Positions 35,994 to 46,088 of a stretch of 50,750 bases of DNA are shown here, piece by piece. The notes under the pieces were generated by a model. That model saw nothing but the letters and a program-made list of their open reading frames with translations, made no database searches and was not told the DNA's origin. Numbering within the stretch: position 1 is the stretch's first letter; every line of letters starts with the position of its first letter. The stretch is from Gnetum montanum (Eukaryota > Streptophyta > Gnetopsida > Gnetales > Gnetaceae), in contig MNCI01002928.1 of assembly GCA_015680685.1 (NCBI GenBank), positions 1,829-52,578 on the forward strand, read 5' to 3'. Made by a program: the position numbers and the translations under genes.

Positions 35994-36866
35994 TGATGAG
36001 CAGGGAGCTACCCCTATGCTTAACCATATGAATACAAGTGTTTCACACACGATTTGGTCGAATTCCAAGGACTAAGTGCTTATGCGCCCTTGTGGAACAA
36101 GGATGGGTTGGTTGATCGTTGTCTTTCCAAACTTACTTGTATGTCACGATTGTATGGTTAAGTAAGCTTGAGGCATATGATTTTTATATCTTTTATGTTT
36201 TTATGTCCTACTGCTAATAAGGGAGGAGAGAGAGAGATAACTAAGTGACTAATTTAACTTAACTACTGATTAACTAGGCTTTAACTAATCCTAACACTAG
36301 TATCTGTTCTCACTTGCCGTACACATCCTGAACCAATGCAACACTACTAGGATTACTAAATGCTAATCGTTACTGGGTTACCAAGTGTTACACGCATGCT
36401 CGAAGTGATCGTACTATGTGTGGTAATAACAGAAATGTAAAGTACATAAAATAAAATAAAATAAATGTAGAGGAAAATAAAATAAAAGAAATGAGTAAGA
36501 AAATAAATCTCAAGTGCTGCAAGGATGAATCGAAGAGCTCGTCTTTATTACCATACACAAGGTGTGCTCAGGTACACAATGCTTGAATAAAGATCCATCC
36601 ACACATAGACCTCCTGCTACAGGCACTTGGAAAATACTCTAGACTACCAGAGTTTCGCTATTTGACTCCTAAAAGACTTCTAAAGATTCCTCTTCTGAAT
36701 TACTTCTTCTTGTGCACCTAGGCACTATATTTATTGGACTAGGAGCAACTACTCTAATAATTACAAAAATTTCCACTCTAATTTTAGAGAAACTACCCCT
36801 CTAATTTTAAAGAAACTGCCACTCTAATAATAACGACTCTAATAATTAGAGTAACCGCTCTCATTA
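35994..36866 (-). repeat. 5' LTR of E4 (right in window)
   Basis: Plus orientation TGATGAGCAGGG to CTCTCATTA. The TATA box is mutated (minus strand CCAATAAATATAGTGC at 36737-36722). The palindrome array at its U3 end (36751-36866) is about half as long as in the other LTR. It includes the 196 bases missing at the N in the left LTR. Confidence 0.9.
36751..36866. repeat. Array of CTCTAAT palindromes in E4 5' LTR
   Basis: About six units: CTCTAATAATTAC, CTCTAATTTTAGAG, CTCTAATTTTAAAG, CTCTAATAATAAC and CTCTAATAATTAGAG. Confidence 0.85.
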
Positions 36867-36871
36867 GACAC
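36867..36871. repeat. Target site duplication, right copy (E4)
   Basis: GACAC, identical to 30670-30674. Confidence 0.88.
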
Positions 36872-37167
36872 TCATTATTTTAGGCTAGTTTAGGATTTTT
36901 TTTATTATTACTTAGATTAAATAATTAATTAATTTATTAATGATTAGTTTAATTCATAGCCTTAGCAACATCAATTATATGAAGCGTCAACTACACTTAA
37001 CCATATGTATTAAAAACTACTACAAGTGTAGTTGGGAAAATAGTGAGCTACAATCACATGTTAAACTAACTAAATACCACCCTAGCTTCATCCATTGATT
37101 ATGACATGGTCTAATGTGATGCTTGTAGATCATATAGTTGGGCATTAGGCATACTTGTTACTCATCA
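36872..37167 (+). repeat. 3' LTR of E0, remaining part
   Basis: Matches the last third of the E2 LTRs (ACTACACTTAACCATATG near 36985, then ATAGTTGGGCATTAGGC near 37133) and ends CTCATCA at 37167. TGCTC at 37168-37172 would be its target duplication; the left partner is not in the window. Confidence 0.82.
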
Positions 37168-37248
37168 TGCTCGAATCAACTTCAAACTTACAAAATAAGC
37201 CCTTAGTGACTCTTACATGATATTGAGGTTAGAATTACATTAGGTACT
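37168..37248. other. Short spacer between E0 and E3
   Basis: 81 bases of older flanking DNA ending in GGTAC (37244-37248), the left target duplication of E3. It continues after E3 at 46890. Confidence 0.8.
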
Positions 37249-38091
37249 GAGGCGACGCAATATCGCATGGGCCACAATATCACATCCCACGTGATATTGC
37301 ATAGGCGATATCACGTCATCCCCCATGATATCATGTACGCGATATCGCAGTGCACTGCCAAGTTTATAAATAAGAGGCAGCTCTCCCTTGTTTTCCATTC
37401 TAGGCCTAGACCATAGCGAAACTCTGGTAGTTTGACCTCTCCAAAGATAGAATATTTGTCATGTGCTCGCAGTAGGAGCTCCAAAGTGAATAGATCTTTA
37501 TTCGAGAAAATATTATACCTGAACACAAGTTTGTGTACGACAATAAAGACAAACTTCTTGGATAAACCTTGTAGTGCATGAAATAGGCTAATTAGGAATT
37601 TATTTACTGTTATTTATTATTCATCATTTAATTGCTTTCTTAGTTAATTAAATCTCTCTCAACCCTTCTCTCCTAGTTAAGTGCCTCAGTACGACCGCTT
37701 CAAGCACATGCATTACACTTGGTGATCCCAGCAACTATAAGCATTTGGTAACCAAGGTTGCATTGGTTCAGGGTGTGAACAATAAGTGGGACCGGATGCT
37801 GACGCTAGGTTAATTCAAACTTAGTTAGTTAGTTAAAGTTAGTAATTAGTCTCTTCACCCTTCACCTTATCAGCATAGGAGATAAAACCGAAAAGCTATA
37901 AAAATCATATACCTCAAACTTACTTAACCATACAACTATGACAACTACAAGTAAGTTTGGGAAGACAACGAATGATTAACCTTAAGTGTTCCATAAGGTG
38001 TGTAGGCACTTAGTTTGCGGAGTTCGACTGAATCATGCGTGCAACGCTCATATTCGTATGGTTGAGTGTAGGGGTACCTCGCCACTCATCA
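37249..38091 (+). repeat. 5' LTR of E3
   Basis: TGAGGCGACG to CACTCATCA. The U3 end carries about six decayed GATATCGC palindromes (37258-37349); TATA box TATAAATA at 37365-37372. It is longer than its partner mainly because of extra palindrome units. Confidence 0.95.
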
Positions 38092-38092
38092 T

Positions 38093-38110
38093 TGGCGCCG
38101 TTGTCAGGGA
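38093..38110 (+). promoter_or_regulatory. Primer-binding site, tRNA-Asp type
   Basis: TGGCGCCGTTGTCAGGGA follows the LTR after one base. It is complementary to the 3' end of plant tRNA-Asp apart from about two positions. This primer is characteristic of the Athila branch. Confidence 0.88.
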
Positions 38111-38234
38111 CTAAGTGTTTGTGCGCTAAGTATAACATAGGAAATTACTTACATCATTGGAAGCTTAAATGAACCTCAGGGTTAATTAAACAAAAAATTA
38201 TATAATGGTCATTAGCACACCGAATTAAACTAAG

Positions 38235-40780
38235 ATGTCTTCTTCTTCGAAAAAAAGCAATTCACCACTTAGAAATCATACGAGAAATAGTTAGCAGTCC
38301 AAAACACATAACCAAAATCAGCCAGTTCCTTAACAATATAGGGTGGTATATACTCATCCCAATGAGTATATACCTAATTTTACTTTTATCCTCCATCAAG
38401 ATAAACAAATGTGCTGAAGAGACTTGTAAGGTAACATAGTGTTACCTCTAGATCGTGTAGTCCCCAACATGCTCCTCCGTGCTCTGGCACAGATAAGCAT
38501 GACAGAATTATATGCTGAATACATTGTAGTAGATTTTAACATGAGGGATTACCATCCCATAGTCGCACAACGTTTAAGGGACTCATGGAAGGAGAGCCAC
38601 CATACACTGTTGAAGGGCAAAGAGGTCCCGCACATCCTAAGTGAAATTGGAGATGATGAACCACTTATAACAGGTTCTCTATCGAAAGATGTTCCCCCTC
38701 CTAATGATAGTGAGGAGGTGGGGTATTAGAACCTGTGATCCACGATACACAACCCTGGTTCTGATCTCTGTGAACGCCAACTGTTCACTAAAAGAAAAAT
38801 AGCACATGACAAGGACGGGCACTCAGATCATCATCACGATCAGGGCCGAAGCCATCAAAGAGAAGGTAAGAAACATCATCATGGTGATGGTTCTCCTTCT
38901 TCTTCCCCTTCATCTCATCATTCACCCTCTCCTTCCACATCTGGGCACAGTCATAAAGAGCATAACAGTAAGGATAGAGGGAGGCAAAATGAGAGACCTC
39001 GACGAGAGAGTCGAGAGCAAGGACAAGGGCATGAAAGAAGGGAAAGTAGGGAATCACGTAGACATCATAGACTTCATGAAAGAGATGATCATGACGAGCC
39101 CCTACTTGCCACCTGAAGCATGCTAGATATCACGAAGATAGTGAGAATACCAACAAGGCATCTAAAAGATAGTTGGATCAAGTGCTTATACATGAATAAC
39201 ATCCCCCGCTTTGAAGGAGGATATAATGTTGATCTGCAAAATCATTTACAGGCATTCCATAATGCCTGCACATTGTAAAACATAGAAAATGAGTGGTAGA
39301 AATTGAATTTGTTTTCCAAGACACTCATAAAGGAAGCAGAGAGTTGGTACCGGTCCTTAGAACTGAAAACCATTAGGAGATGGAGTACGATGTTAAAACT
39401 CTTCAACGATAAATATCAAACGTACTCCAGAGTGTCTAACTTGCATAAGTAGATCCAAGGATGGAAGTAAGGAACTCATGAACCCTTGGATGCTACCATG
39501 GGTTGCTACTATGCATTGCTACATCATTTCCCAAGCCATGGTTACGCACAACGGGACCAACTCCGTCATCTCGTAGATGGGCTAAGGTACGAAACTAGGA
39601 GAACCCTTGGGACTTATGCCCAAGGGAGATTATCAAAACTTGGATCCAATGAAGTTCACAAGCTATTGGAGCAAGTATCCAAAGAAGAAGGGGAGCTATA
39701 AAAAAGAGAGAGCGTAGAAGAATATAACTGTGATCCTTCCCTTCAGAAGAGGGGAGTGAGATTCTACAATGAAGAGGATGAGTCACCACTTGAAGAGATG
39801 GTGAATAGAAAAACCTTGCTACTCCAAAAGCTAACAACGGAAGTGGCGGCTAAGGTAGATCAGATACAGAACTCCTTGGATAGTAGACTTGAACTTGTCT
39901 TGAAAATCATAGAAGAGTCTAAGGAGGAATGAAGTAGTGACAAAGACAAGAAAAAGCAAAGAGATTTAGGCCCTGCACGTGACAAGGGTAAGGGGAAAAT
40001 AACTATCTTTGATGAGGTTGTGGACTCAGACATAGAAAATGATGGTGGATGTGAGATTTGCCGATATGACCATCCTAAGGGATGTTGTCCAATCATCTCA
40101 CATCTACAAGAGGCTAGGGTGTATGCACTCAACCCGAGACTTAATAGATGGTAGACACCCCGAAGGTTACCTTATCGTCAAGGTAACCCAAGATAGTTCC
40201 ACCAACCGTTAACGTACTATCCAAGTGATACTCTACCACAACCCATGAGGCAACATCAGTAATGGCAATACCCACAGTCATGGGGGATGCCACCACCAAA
40301 ACAACAATACCCTTACCGATAACCAAGCCCATATGGCTACTACGTACAACAGCCAATTTCTCCAAGTGACCCTATGGGTTATGCAACTTCACAACATCAC
40401 TACCCAATTTGGAAATATTATTAGACTTCCCCTCCTAGAAGGAATACTTCACATGTATACCATCCTCCAAATCCATCTGCACCTCTCATGCCTGTAGCTC
40501 CACCACCAACTGCTCTAATAATGCCAAGGGTATTTCCCACTCAACTGTAACAACCCAATGTCACAAGGGCTTCCAATCCTTAATTCTCAGTTGGTCCTAA
40601 CAATTTTACGTCAAAAAGACCTTTCTTTAGAACCAAAAATCCAACTAAGCCCTCACCCTCACAAGCAGTTGAACATCTAAACACCGTTGTACCAAATAAG
40701 GTTTCGAGCCCCCCTTCAAACAAAAAATTGTGCCCAATGCACAAGGTTATGTTAACACATACCATAACCAACTAGATTAA
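38235..40780 (+). pseudogene. Gag of E3 (broken)
   Basis: ATG at 38235 (M-S-S-S-S-K-K-S-N-S) is the first in frame after the primer site. An N-terminal open block (38439-38729) is followed by a His/Ser/Arg-rich stretch at about 38800-39020 with H-H-H-G-D-G-S-P-S-S-S-P-S-S. The capsid-like core starts near 39200 (F-E-G-G-Y-N-V-D-L-Q, then T-L-I-K-E-A-E-S-W-Y-R-S-L), the form of retrotransposon gag domains. Near 40050-40090 comes C-E-I-C-R-Y-D-H-P-K-G-C-C, an unusual Cys-His cluster, then a Pro/Gln/Tyr-rich tail. Several stops occur at likely former TGG, CAG or CAA codons. Confidence 0.82.
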
Positions 40781-41340
40781 GGTAGGCTACCTTTCCAAGA
40801 AATTATCCGATCCTGGGAGCCCCCTAATTTATCTTTAGATTGCTGGGAACAAACCTCATAAGGCTCTCCTTGACTCAGGCTCTGGAGTCAACTTAATCTC
40901 ACAAGAATTGTATAAAACTTGGAACCTGCCTCCACTCAAGAAGAGCAATATTCGCTTAGAGCTAGCTGACCAGTCCATCACTGTTCCTTTGGGACAGGTT
41001 GAGGACATTGTTATCACCATGGCTGGTTGGTCATATCCAACTAATTTCCTGGTGATCCAAATAAGCAATCACAAAGGGGATTTCCCAATAATAATGGGAA
41101 GGGCATGGTTGAGTACAATTGATGCACACCTAGGAATCTGCAATCTTTCCCTAGAAATATCCAAGAAAAACACTTTTGGGAAATTGAGAGGAAGAGAGTT
41201 CCATGCATCGCATATAGTGACACAGGGTGCCATTGTGTGCAGAAATCATGGGTGATGCGAAGTTTAACATTGCCTGCATGCAATCGGTGTGCACAAGATA
41301 TTGACATACAGAAGTGCCTATATGCAACAGCCACACAATA
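40781..41340 (+). pseudogene. Aspartic protease of E3
   Basis: Active-site loop L-L-D-S-G-S-G-V-N-L-I-S, with D-S-G at 40872-40880, followed by an open frame through V-E-D-I-V-I-T and D-F-P-I-I-M-G-R-A-W-L-S (about 41080-41115) to N-L-S-L-E-I-S. The domain is nearly intact; a frame change occurs near 41190. It processes Gag-Pol inside the particle. Its sequence is the reference for the E2 and E4 copies. Confidence 0.85.
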
Positions 41341-41356
41341 AGAAAACACCCAGTGG

Positions 41357-42640
41357 ATGATGGATGATCATGGGAACAACTCGCTAACATGCATGGAACT
41401 AACTAAGGGGATAACTAGTGCTTACATTGAAAGCACAGATGTACTAGAGCAAGTTTGTTGCCAACTTCCAGCCCTTAACTTCAAAAACATTAATTGGGGG
41501 AAGTTGGAGTTTCCTAAGGAATTTAGACAAGAGCCCCTAGACCTAAAATCATTACCCACTGGTTTGGAGTACATGACCCTTGAAAATGGAAAACTAGTAA
41601 TTGTCAATGCAGAACTTGTCCCCAAGCAAAAACAAAGCCTATTGAAGGTGATCAATAAATGGTCAAAAGCCTTTACCTAGTCATATCCTGAGATAACCGA
41701 ATAGACCTTAAGATATGCCAGCATAAGATTTACACAGACCCCTCCATGAAGCCTCGGAAGTAACCACAGAGGCGATTGAACCCGAAATTGAAACAAGTAG
41801 TGAAAGAAGAGATAGAGTAACTCCTCAAGGCCAGGTTCATATATCCCATTATTGATAGCAAATGGGTTAGTCCTATAGTAATCGTGCCTAAGAAAGGAGG
41901 CAAATGGAGGGTATGTATAGATTTTAGGCTACTGAACATGGCAACATTCAAAGATCATTTCCCGTTGCCGTTCGTTGACCAAGTCTTGGATACTATAGCG
42001 GGGCATCGCTATTATAGTTTTCTGGATGGGTATAGTGGATATAATCAAATATGAATATTACTAGAAGATCAAGCCAAAACAACGTCACCAATCCCTAGGG
42101 AACGTTCACATATAAGCAAATTCCATTTGGCTTATGCAATGCCCCCACCACATTCCAACGTTTAGTCCTAAGCATATTTCAACAACAAATAGGAAACAGA
42201 GTGGAAATCTTTATGGATGACTTCTCCACTTATGGGACAAGCTTTGATCAAGCCCTAGACCGGTTAGAGTAGATGCTAAAATGATGCGTTGAAACCAATC
42301 TAAAGCTCAACTGGCAGAAAAGCCATTTGATGGTTCAAGAGGGCATAGTACTGGGGCATAAGATCTTGCAATCAGGAATAGAGGTAGACCCAAAAAAAAG
42401 TAAAGGTTATCCAAGGAATCACTTGACAACCAGAAACGATCAAAGATATTTGGTCATTCCTTAGACACACTGGCTACTACAGGAGATTCATTAAGAACTT
42501 CTCCAAGATTGCCAAACTGTTGGTAGAATTAATGAAAAAAGATGCACCCTTCAAGTGGACCACGGAATGTGAACGAGCATTCCAAGCTCTAAAACAAAGG
42601 CTTGTGGAAACCCCTATTCTTCAATCCCCCAACTGATCTA
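41357..42640 (+). pseudogene. Reverse transcriptase of E3
   Basis: The open block 41357-41680 is the linker before RT (C-M-E-L-T, then L-P-T-G-L-E-Y near 41560). RT motifs: K-W-R-V-C-I-D-F-R near 41900, F-P-L-P-F-V-D-Q-V-L near 41960, F-L-D-G-Y-S-G-Y-N-Q-I near 42020 with the first catalytic Asp, P-F-G-L-C-N-A-P-T-T-F-Q near 42125, and the active site I-F-M-D-D-F-S at 42207-42227 (FMDD 42210-42221). Thumb and connection follow (N-L-K-L-N-W-Q-K-S-H-L-M near 42300). All catalytic Asp codons are retained, but stops and small indels break the frame (for example TAG at the likely CAG codon near 42270). Confidence 0.9.
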
Positions 42641-43250
42641 GACCATTTCATAGAATGATTGACGCATCTAATTATGCCTTAGGAGCCGTACTAACATAGT
42701 TAGATGAACAAAAATGCCCTTATTACATCCACTGTGTGAGTAAGAGCATTGCTGGTGCACAACTCAACTACACAACTACATGGCTGTAGTGTTTACACTG
42801 GACATGTTTAGGTACTATGTGTTAGGCTACAAAGTGTACATTCATATAGATCATAGTGTAATTCGGTTCCTCATGAAAAAACCAACAGTTAGCCCTCGTA
42901 TTATACATTGGTTGGTAATCCTTCAGGAGTTCGATTTAACAATAGTAGATCGAAAGGACACTAAGAATGTAGTTGATGATCATTTATCTCAATTGTGTTG
43001 GAACAACAAAGAGGATGAATATGCCGTATCTGATCATTTTCCTGATGAAACCCTCTTTGCCGGTGTAATAAATAACCAACCCACAGGAACAAATTGGTAT
43101 AGTAGCATTCTTACTTATCTCCTTTCCCAACAAATACCAGAGGGGTTGGACTTTAGGAAGAAGCAACAATTTCTTCATAAAACCAAGTACTTTATGGAAA
43201 TCAAGGGACAACTCTATAAATTCTATCTTGATGGCTTGGTTCAATAGTGT
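42640..43250 (+). pseudogene. RNase H and connector of E3
   Basis: I-D-A-S-N-Y-A-L-G-A-V-L near 42660 holds the catalytic Asp of D-A-S; a TAG follows at a likely CAG codon. Next come A-Q-L-N-Y-T-T-T near 42760 and a long open block from 42780 with V-Y-I-H-I-D-H-S-V (the T-D-H motif) and L-Q-E-F-D-L-T-I near 42930, ending V-V-D-D-H-L-S-Q-L. The last part (43080-43247) is the linker towards integrase. At 155 codons this is the longest open frame in the window. Confidence 0.88.
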
Positions 43251-44370
43251 TTGCCCGATGAGGATCAATTAAGAGTTCTCCAAGATGCTTATGAAGGTCC
43301 CTGTGGGGGCCACTATGCAGGGAGACGAACGGCCATTAAGATCCTGCTTGCAGGATATTACTAGATGGTGGAATGACTACTAGAATGGAGGGTCCACAAC
43401 AATGGATTCAACCCTTGAAACCCTTTGATATTTGGGGAATAGATTTTATGGGGCCTATTACACCGATGTCCAATGGGAAAGCTTATATCATTGTTACTGT
43501 TGACTATTTAACCAAATGGGCTGAAGCAGCTACTATAACAGATTGCACATTGTCTACAATTGCATGATTTGTACAATAACAAATCGTAAATAGGTTTGGT
43601 GTGCCGCATGCACTCATCTCTGATAATGGACCCATTTTACGGGTGCAACCTTTTGCAAGTTGATGCAATGCTTAGGGGTTGAACATAAATTGACCACACC
43701 TTATCACCCCCAAGCTAATGGCCAAGATGAAGTCACCAATTAGGAGATTACGAGAATATTAAGGATAACAATTAGCAAATTTAGGCGAGATTAGAGCATG
43801 AAACTGAATGATTCTCTCTAGGCGTACCGCTCCACTTGGAAACTCCCTACAGGCTACTCTCCCTATGAGTTGGTGTACGGAAAACTCCCAAAACTTCCAA
43901 TTCAAATTGAGCTCCATACACTATCCATGGCATGTGACCTCCACCTTGACCTCGATCTAGCACAAAAATAGAGATTGGCATCTCTAAAAGTGCTAGAAGA
44001 GAATCGATTGGTTGCCCTATCGTCAAATGAGATACACAAGGCACATACCAAACAACGTCATGACTCAAAAATTTGAAAGGTTAAGTATCAACCAGGAGCT
44101 AGGGTCCTTTACTGGAACCTCGTGCATGTACCACAATGTACTAAATTTCAAACATTATGGGAAGGATCCTACATTATCCATACGACCTTTCCCTCGAGAG
44201 CCATGACAATATACAAGCCTAAAACCCTTGATAAAAGATTACTAGTCAATGTGCAACAAACCAAACCTTTCCATGAACCAAGAACAACCAGTGCAACTCA
44301 CACCTCTGGTAGCGGACAACCACGCTCCTTATTTCGGATCTCTCCCTTTCCATTCAATCATGGGGGAGAT
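43251..44370 (+). pseudogene. Integrase of E3
   Basis: The N-terminal zinc region keeps G-G-H-Y-A-G near 43310 but has lost the segment with C-x2-C by deletion before 43373. The core begins D-I-W-G-I-D-F-M-G-P (first Asp, near 43435) in the open block 43373-43567. L-I-S-D-N-G-P near 43617 holds the second Asp but is followed by a small deletion. A-N-G-Q-D-E-V-T-N near 43725 keeps the catalytic Glu. The C-terminal L-W-E-G-S-Y-I-I near 44160 resembles the GPF/GPY motif. The domain inserts element DNA at staggered cuts giving 5-bp duplications, as seen around these elements. Inactive here. Confidence 0.87.
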
Positions 44371-46078
44371 GGCCACCTGTGCTAATAAATTGAGGCCCTC
44401 AGTTCTTTTTAAGTTTTTGTTTTACATGTTTTTGTTTTACACATTTTTGTTTTACAAATTTCTTTAACTTTTCTTATTTTTGTTTTACAACATCGTTATA
44501 CTTTTTCATTTTTGCGTATGTGTGCATGTGTAATCCACCTTTTAAAGTTGTCACCAATAAGTATTCTTCATGATGGTATGAACTGTGTTTCTATTGATTG
44601 CTAATGTTTGGATTTTACCTTTAAGTCATGACGTTGATACTAAGGTATGTTTCTTTTGATATAGTAGGCAATGAGTCCACTTCATCCATTCATCCACTAG
44701 TTTCTATGGTCTCTCTCGGCTTGGAAATGTACCGTCCCTTTCATAATAAGAACTATAACAAATCGGTGACTGGGCATTTCTCCAACTAAGGAAGGACTCA
44801 AGGATTGAAAAGGGTGTGACTTCAAGGGAACTTGATGCATTTGTGTTGGTTGTTCTCTTGGGTGCTTGGATGTTTTCTTCTTGAGTTTTCTTGCTGCTTC
44901 GATGTTACCCAATTATCGGGAAGCTGAGCAATAAAAATAACAAGTCTTTGCATGGTGTGGTTCTCATGCATAAACACATAAAACACAAAAAAAAAACTGT
45001 GAGAATTCAAAGCACACCCCTTAGACAGAATAATCACTTAGGCTACAAGCACTAGTTATGAAACTCAAAATAAAAATGTTCCCTCTAACTAAGGCCCTTC
45101 TCGCTTCCTATCTCCTCATCTTTTGTTTCGTCGGAATGGTGGTGGCTCTTGGAGAAGGAATTCTTGTTACTTCCAAAGGACGGATTGGCCGAATGCATTA
45201 ATGTGAAGTCATTGGATGTGGTTTGTTTGAGGCCAGATTCAGAATGAGATCTGCTAAGTCACATTAATCATTAATTACACAAGGGGCTATACACCACCTT
45301 GTTCTTGAGATTCCATTCCATTCTCTTCTCTTCATCCTTCTTTCCATTGTTCACCTCATTGCTGGTTGTATCATTAGTATATATCTTGGTAGATACATTG
45401 TTTTCTTTTTGGTAAATTCTTATGGTTAAGACTTTAACTCTTGTTCCATATGACATTCCCAGAGCCTACAGACTCTTTGAATGTGTGTCTGTCAGGGCAT
45501 TAAGGGCATGAGCTTGCTTTGGGAAGGACCCACTGACATTCCTATTTGGTGCACCAATTAAATTCTTTCCCTTAACATTTTTGCAATCGATTTTATTTTG
45601 TTCATTTCCATCTTGACATCCATTTCATCGATGTTATAGTTGTCTCTTTTTCTTCATCTTTCTTATTCCTTTTATTTTTCCATTCTCTCGCTACTGGAGG
45701 TTTGCGATTAGTCATGGGGGTACGGGGCCCAATTTTTTCAATTTTCTCCTAANAGATTAGATCTGGAGAGAACACTTGGAATGGAGTTGAAGTAGCTATG
45801 CAAGGAGCAAGATCGATGGCACACTTATGGATAGACAACAAAAGGTGCAATCTTGGCATTGGCAACAACAAAACTTCTTTCTCTCTCTCTTTCTCAGCTG
45901 CAAAATAAGGCCTGATGTCAATGTATAAGGTGTTCACTCTTGTTGTCATAAACACCAGTTTTGTCTTGTCTTGTAATGATGATCCATTCACATGTCATCC
46001 CATTAGTTCCATTTGAGTCAATAATCCCATACCATCCCAATATTTTATAAGAAACTCGAGGATGAGTTTTCATTTAGT
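44371..46078 (+). other. 3' noncoding block of E3
   Basis: No coding frame. Homologous to blocks in E2 and E4. It starts with a short tandem repeat (44413-44490) and includes GTCTTTGCATGGTGTGGTTC near 44943, a pyrimidine tract at about 45645-45690, CTACTGGAGGTTTGC near 45691 and the second purine tract GTCATGGGGGTA at 45711-45722. The single N at 45753 stands for about 185 bases present in E4. Confidence 0.65.
44413..44490 (+). repeat. Tandem TTTTTGTTTTACA repeat
   Basis: Four copies of a 13-18-base unit (TTTTTGTTTTACA with short spacers) just after the integrase frame. Confidence 0.8.
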
Positions 46079-46088
46079 CATGGGGGTA
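46079..46088 (+). promoter_or_regulatory. Polypurine tract of E3
   Basis: CATGGGGGTA directly before the 3' LTR; identical to that of E4. Confidence 0.8.

Larger units (their letters stand above)
30675..36866 (-). mobile_element. E4: pol-less Athila-like element on the minus strand (6.2 kb)
   Basis: Two LTRs (785 and 873 bp), a 5-bp duplication, a primer site beside the right LTR and a purine tract beside the left LTR prove minus-strand orientation. Between them lie only gag, protease and the 3' noncoding block. The sequence passes from the segment just after protease (equivalent to about 41430 in E3) to the noncoding block (about 44670 in E3) at about 33025, so RT, RNase H and integrase are gone. 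A non-autonomous derivative that must have been mobilised by enzymes of a relative. Contains the 46-N gap. Confidence 0.9.
11374..37167 (+). mobile_element. E0: old Athila-like Ty3/gypsy element, 5'-truncated, host of two nested insertions
   Basis: Assembled from three pieces: 11374-16486, 28881-30674 and 36872-37167, totalling about 7.2 kb. The first piece holds integrase, a noncoding block and the start of a post-pol ORF. The second continues that ORF, the 3' noncoding end, the purine tract and the first part of the 3' LTR. The third is the rest of that LTR, ending CATCA at 37167. Removing E2 and E4, each with one target duplication, restores continuity with the matching parts of E2. Gag, protease, RT and the 5' LTR are absent from the window. 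Confidence 0.8.

Noticed and set aside
42984-43268. Minus-strand ORF opposite RNase H
   Set aside because: Shadow of the plus-strand 155-codon block with clear RNase H motifs.
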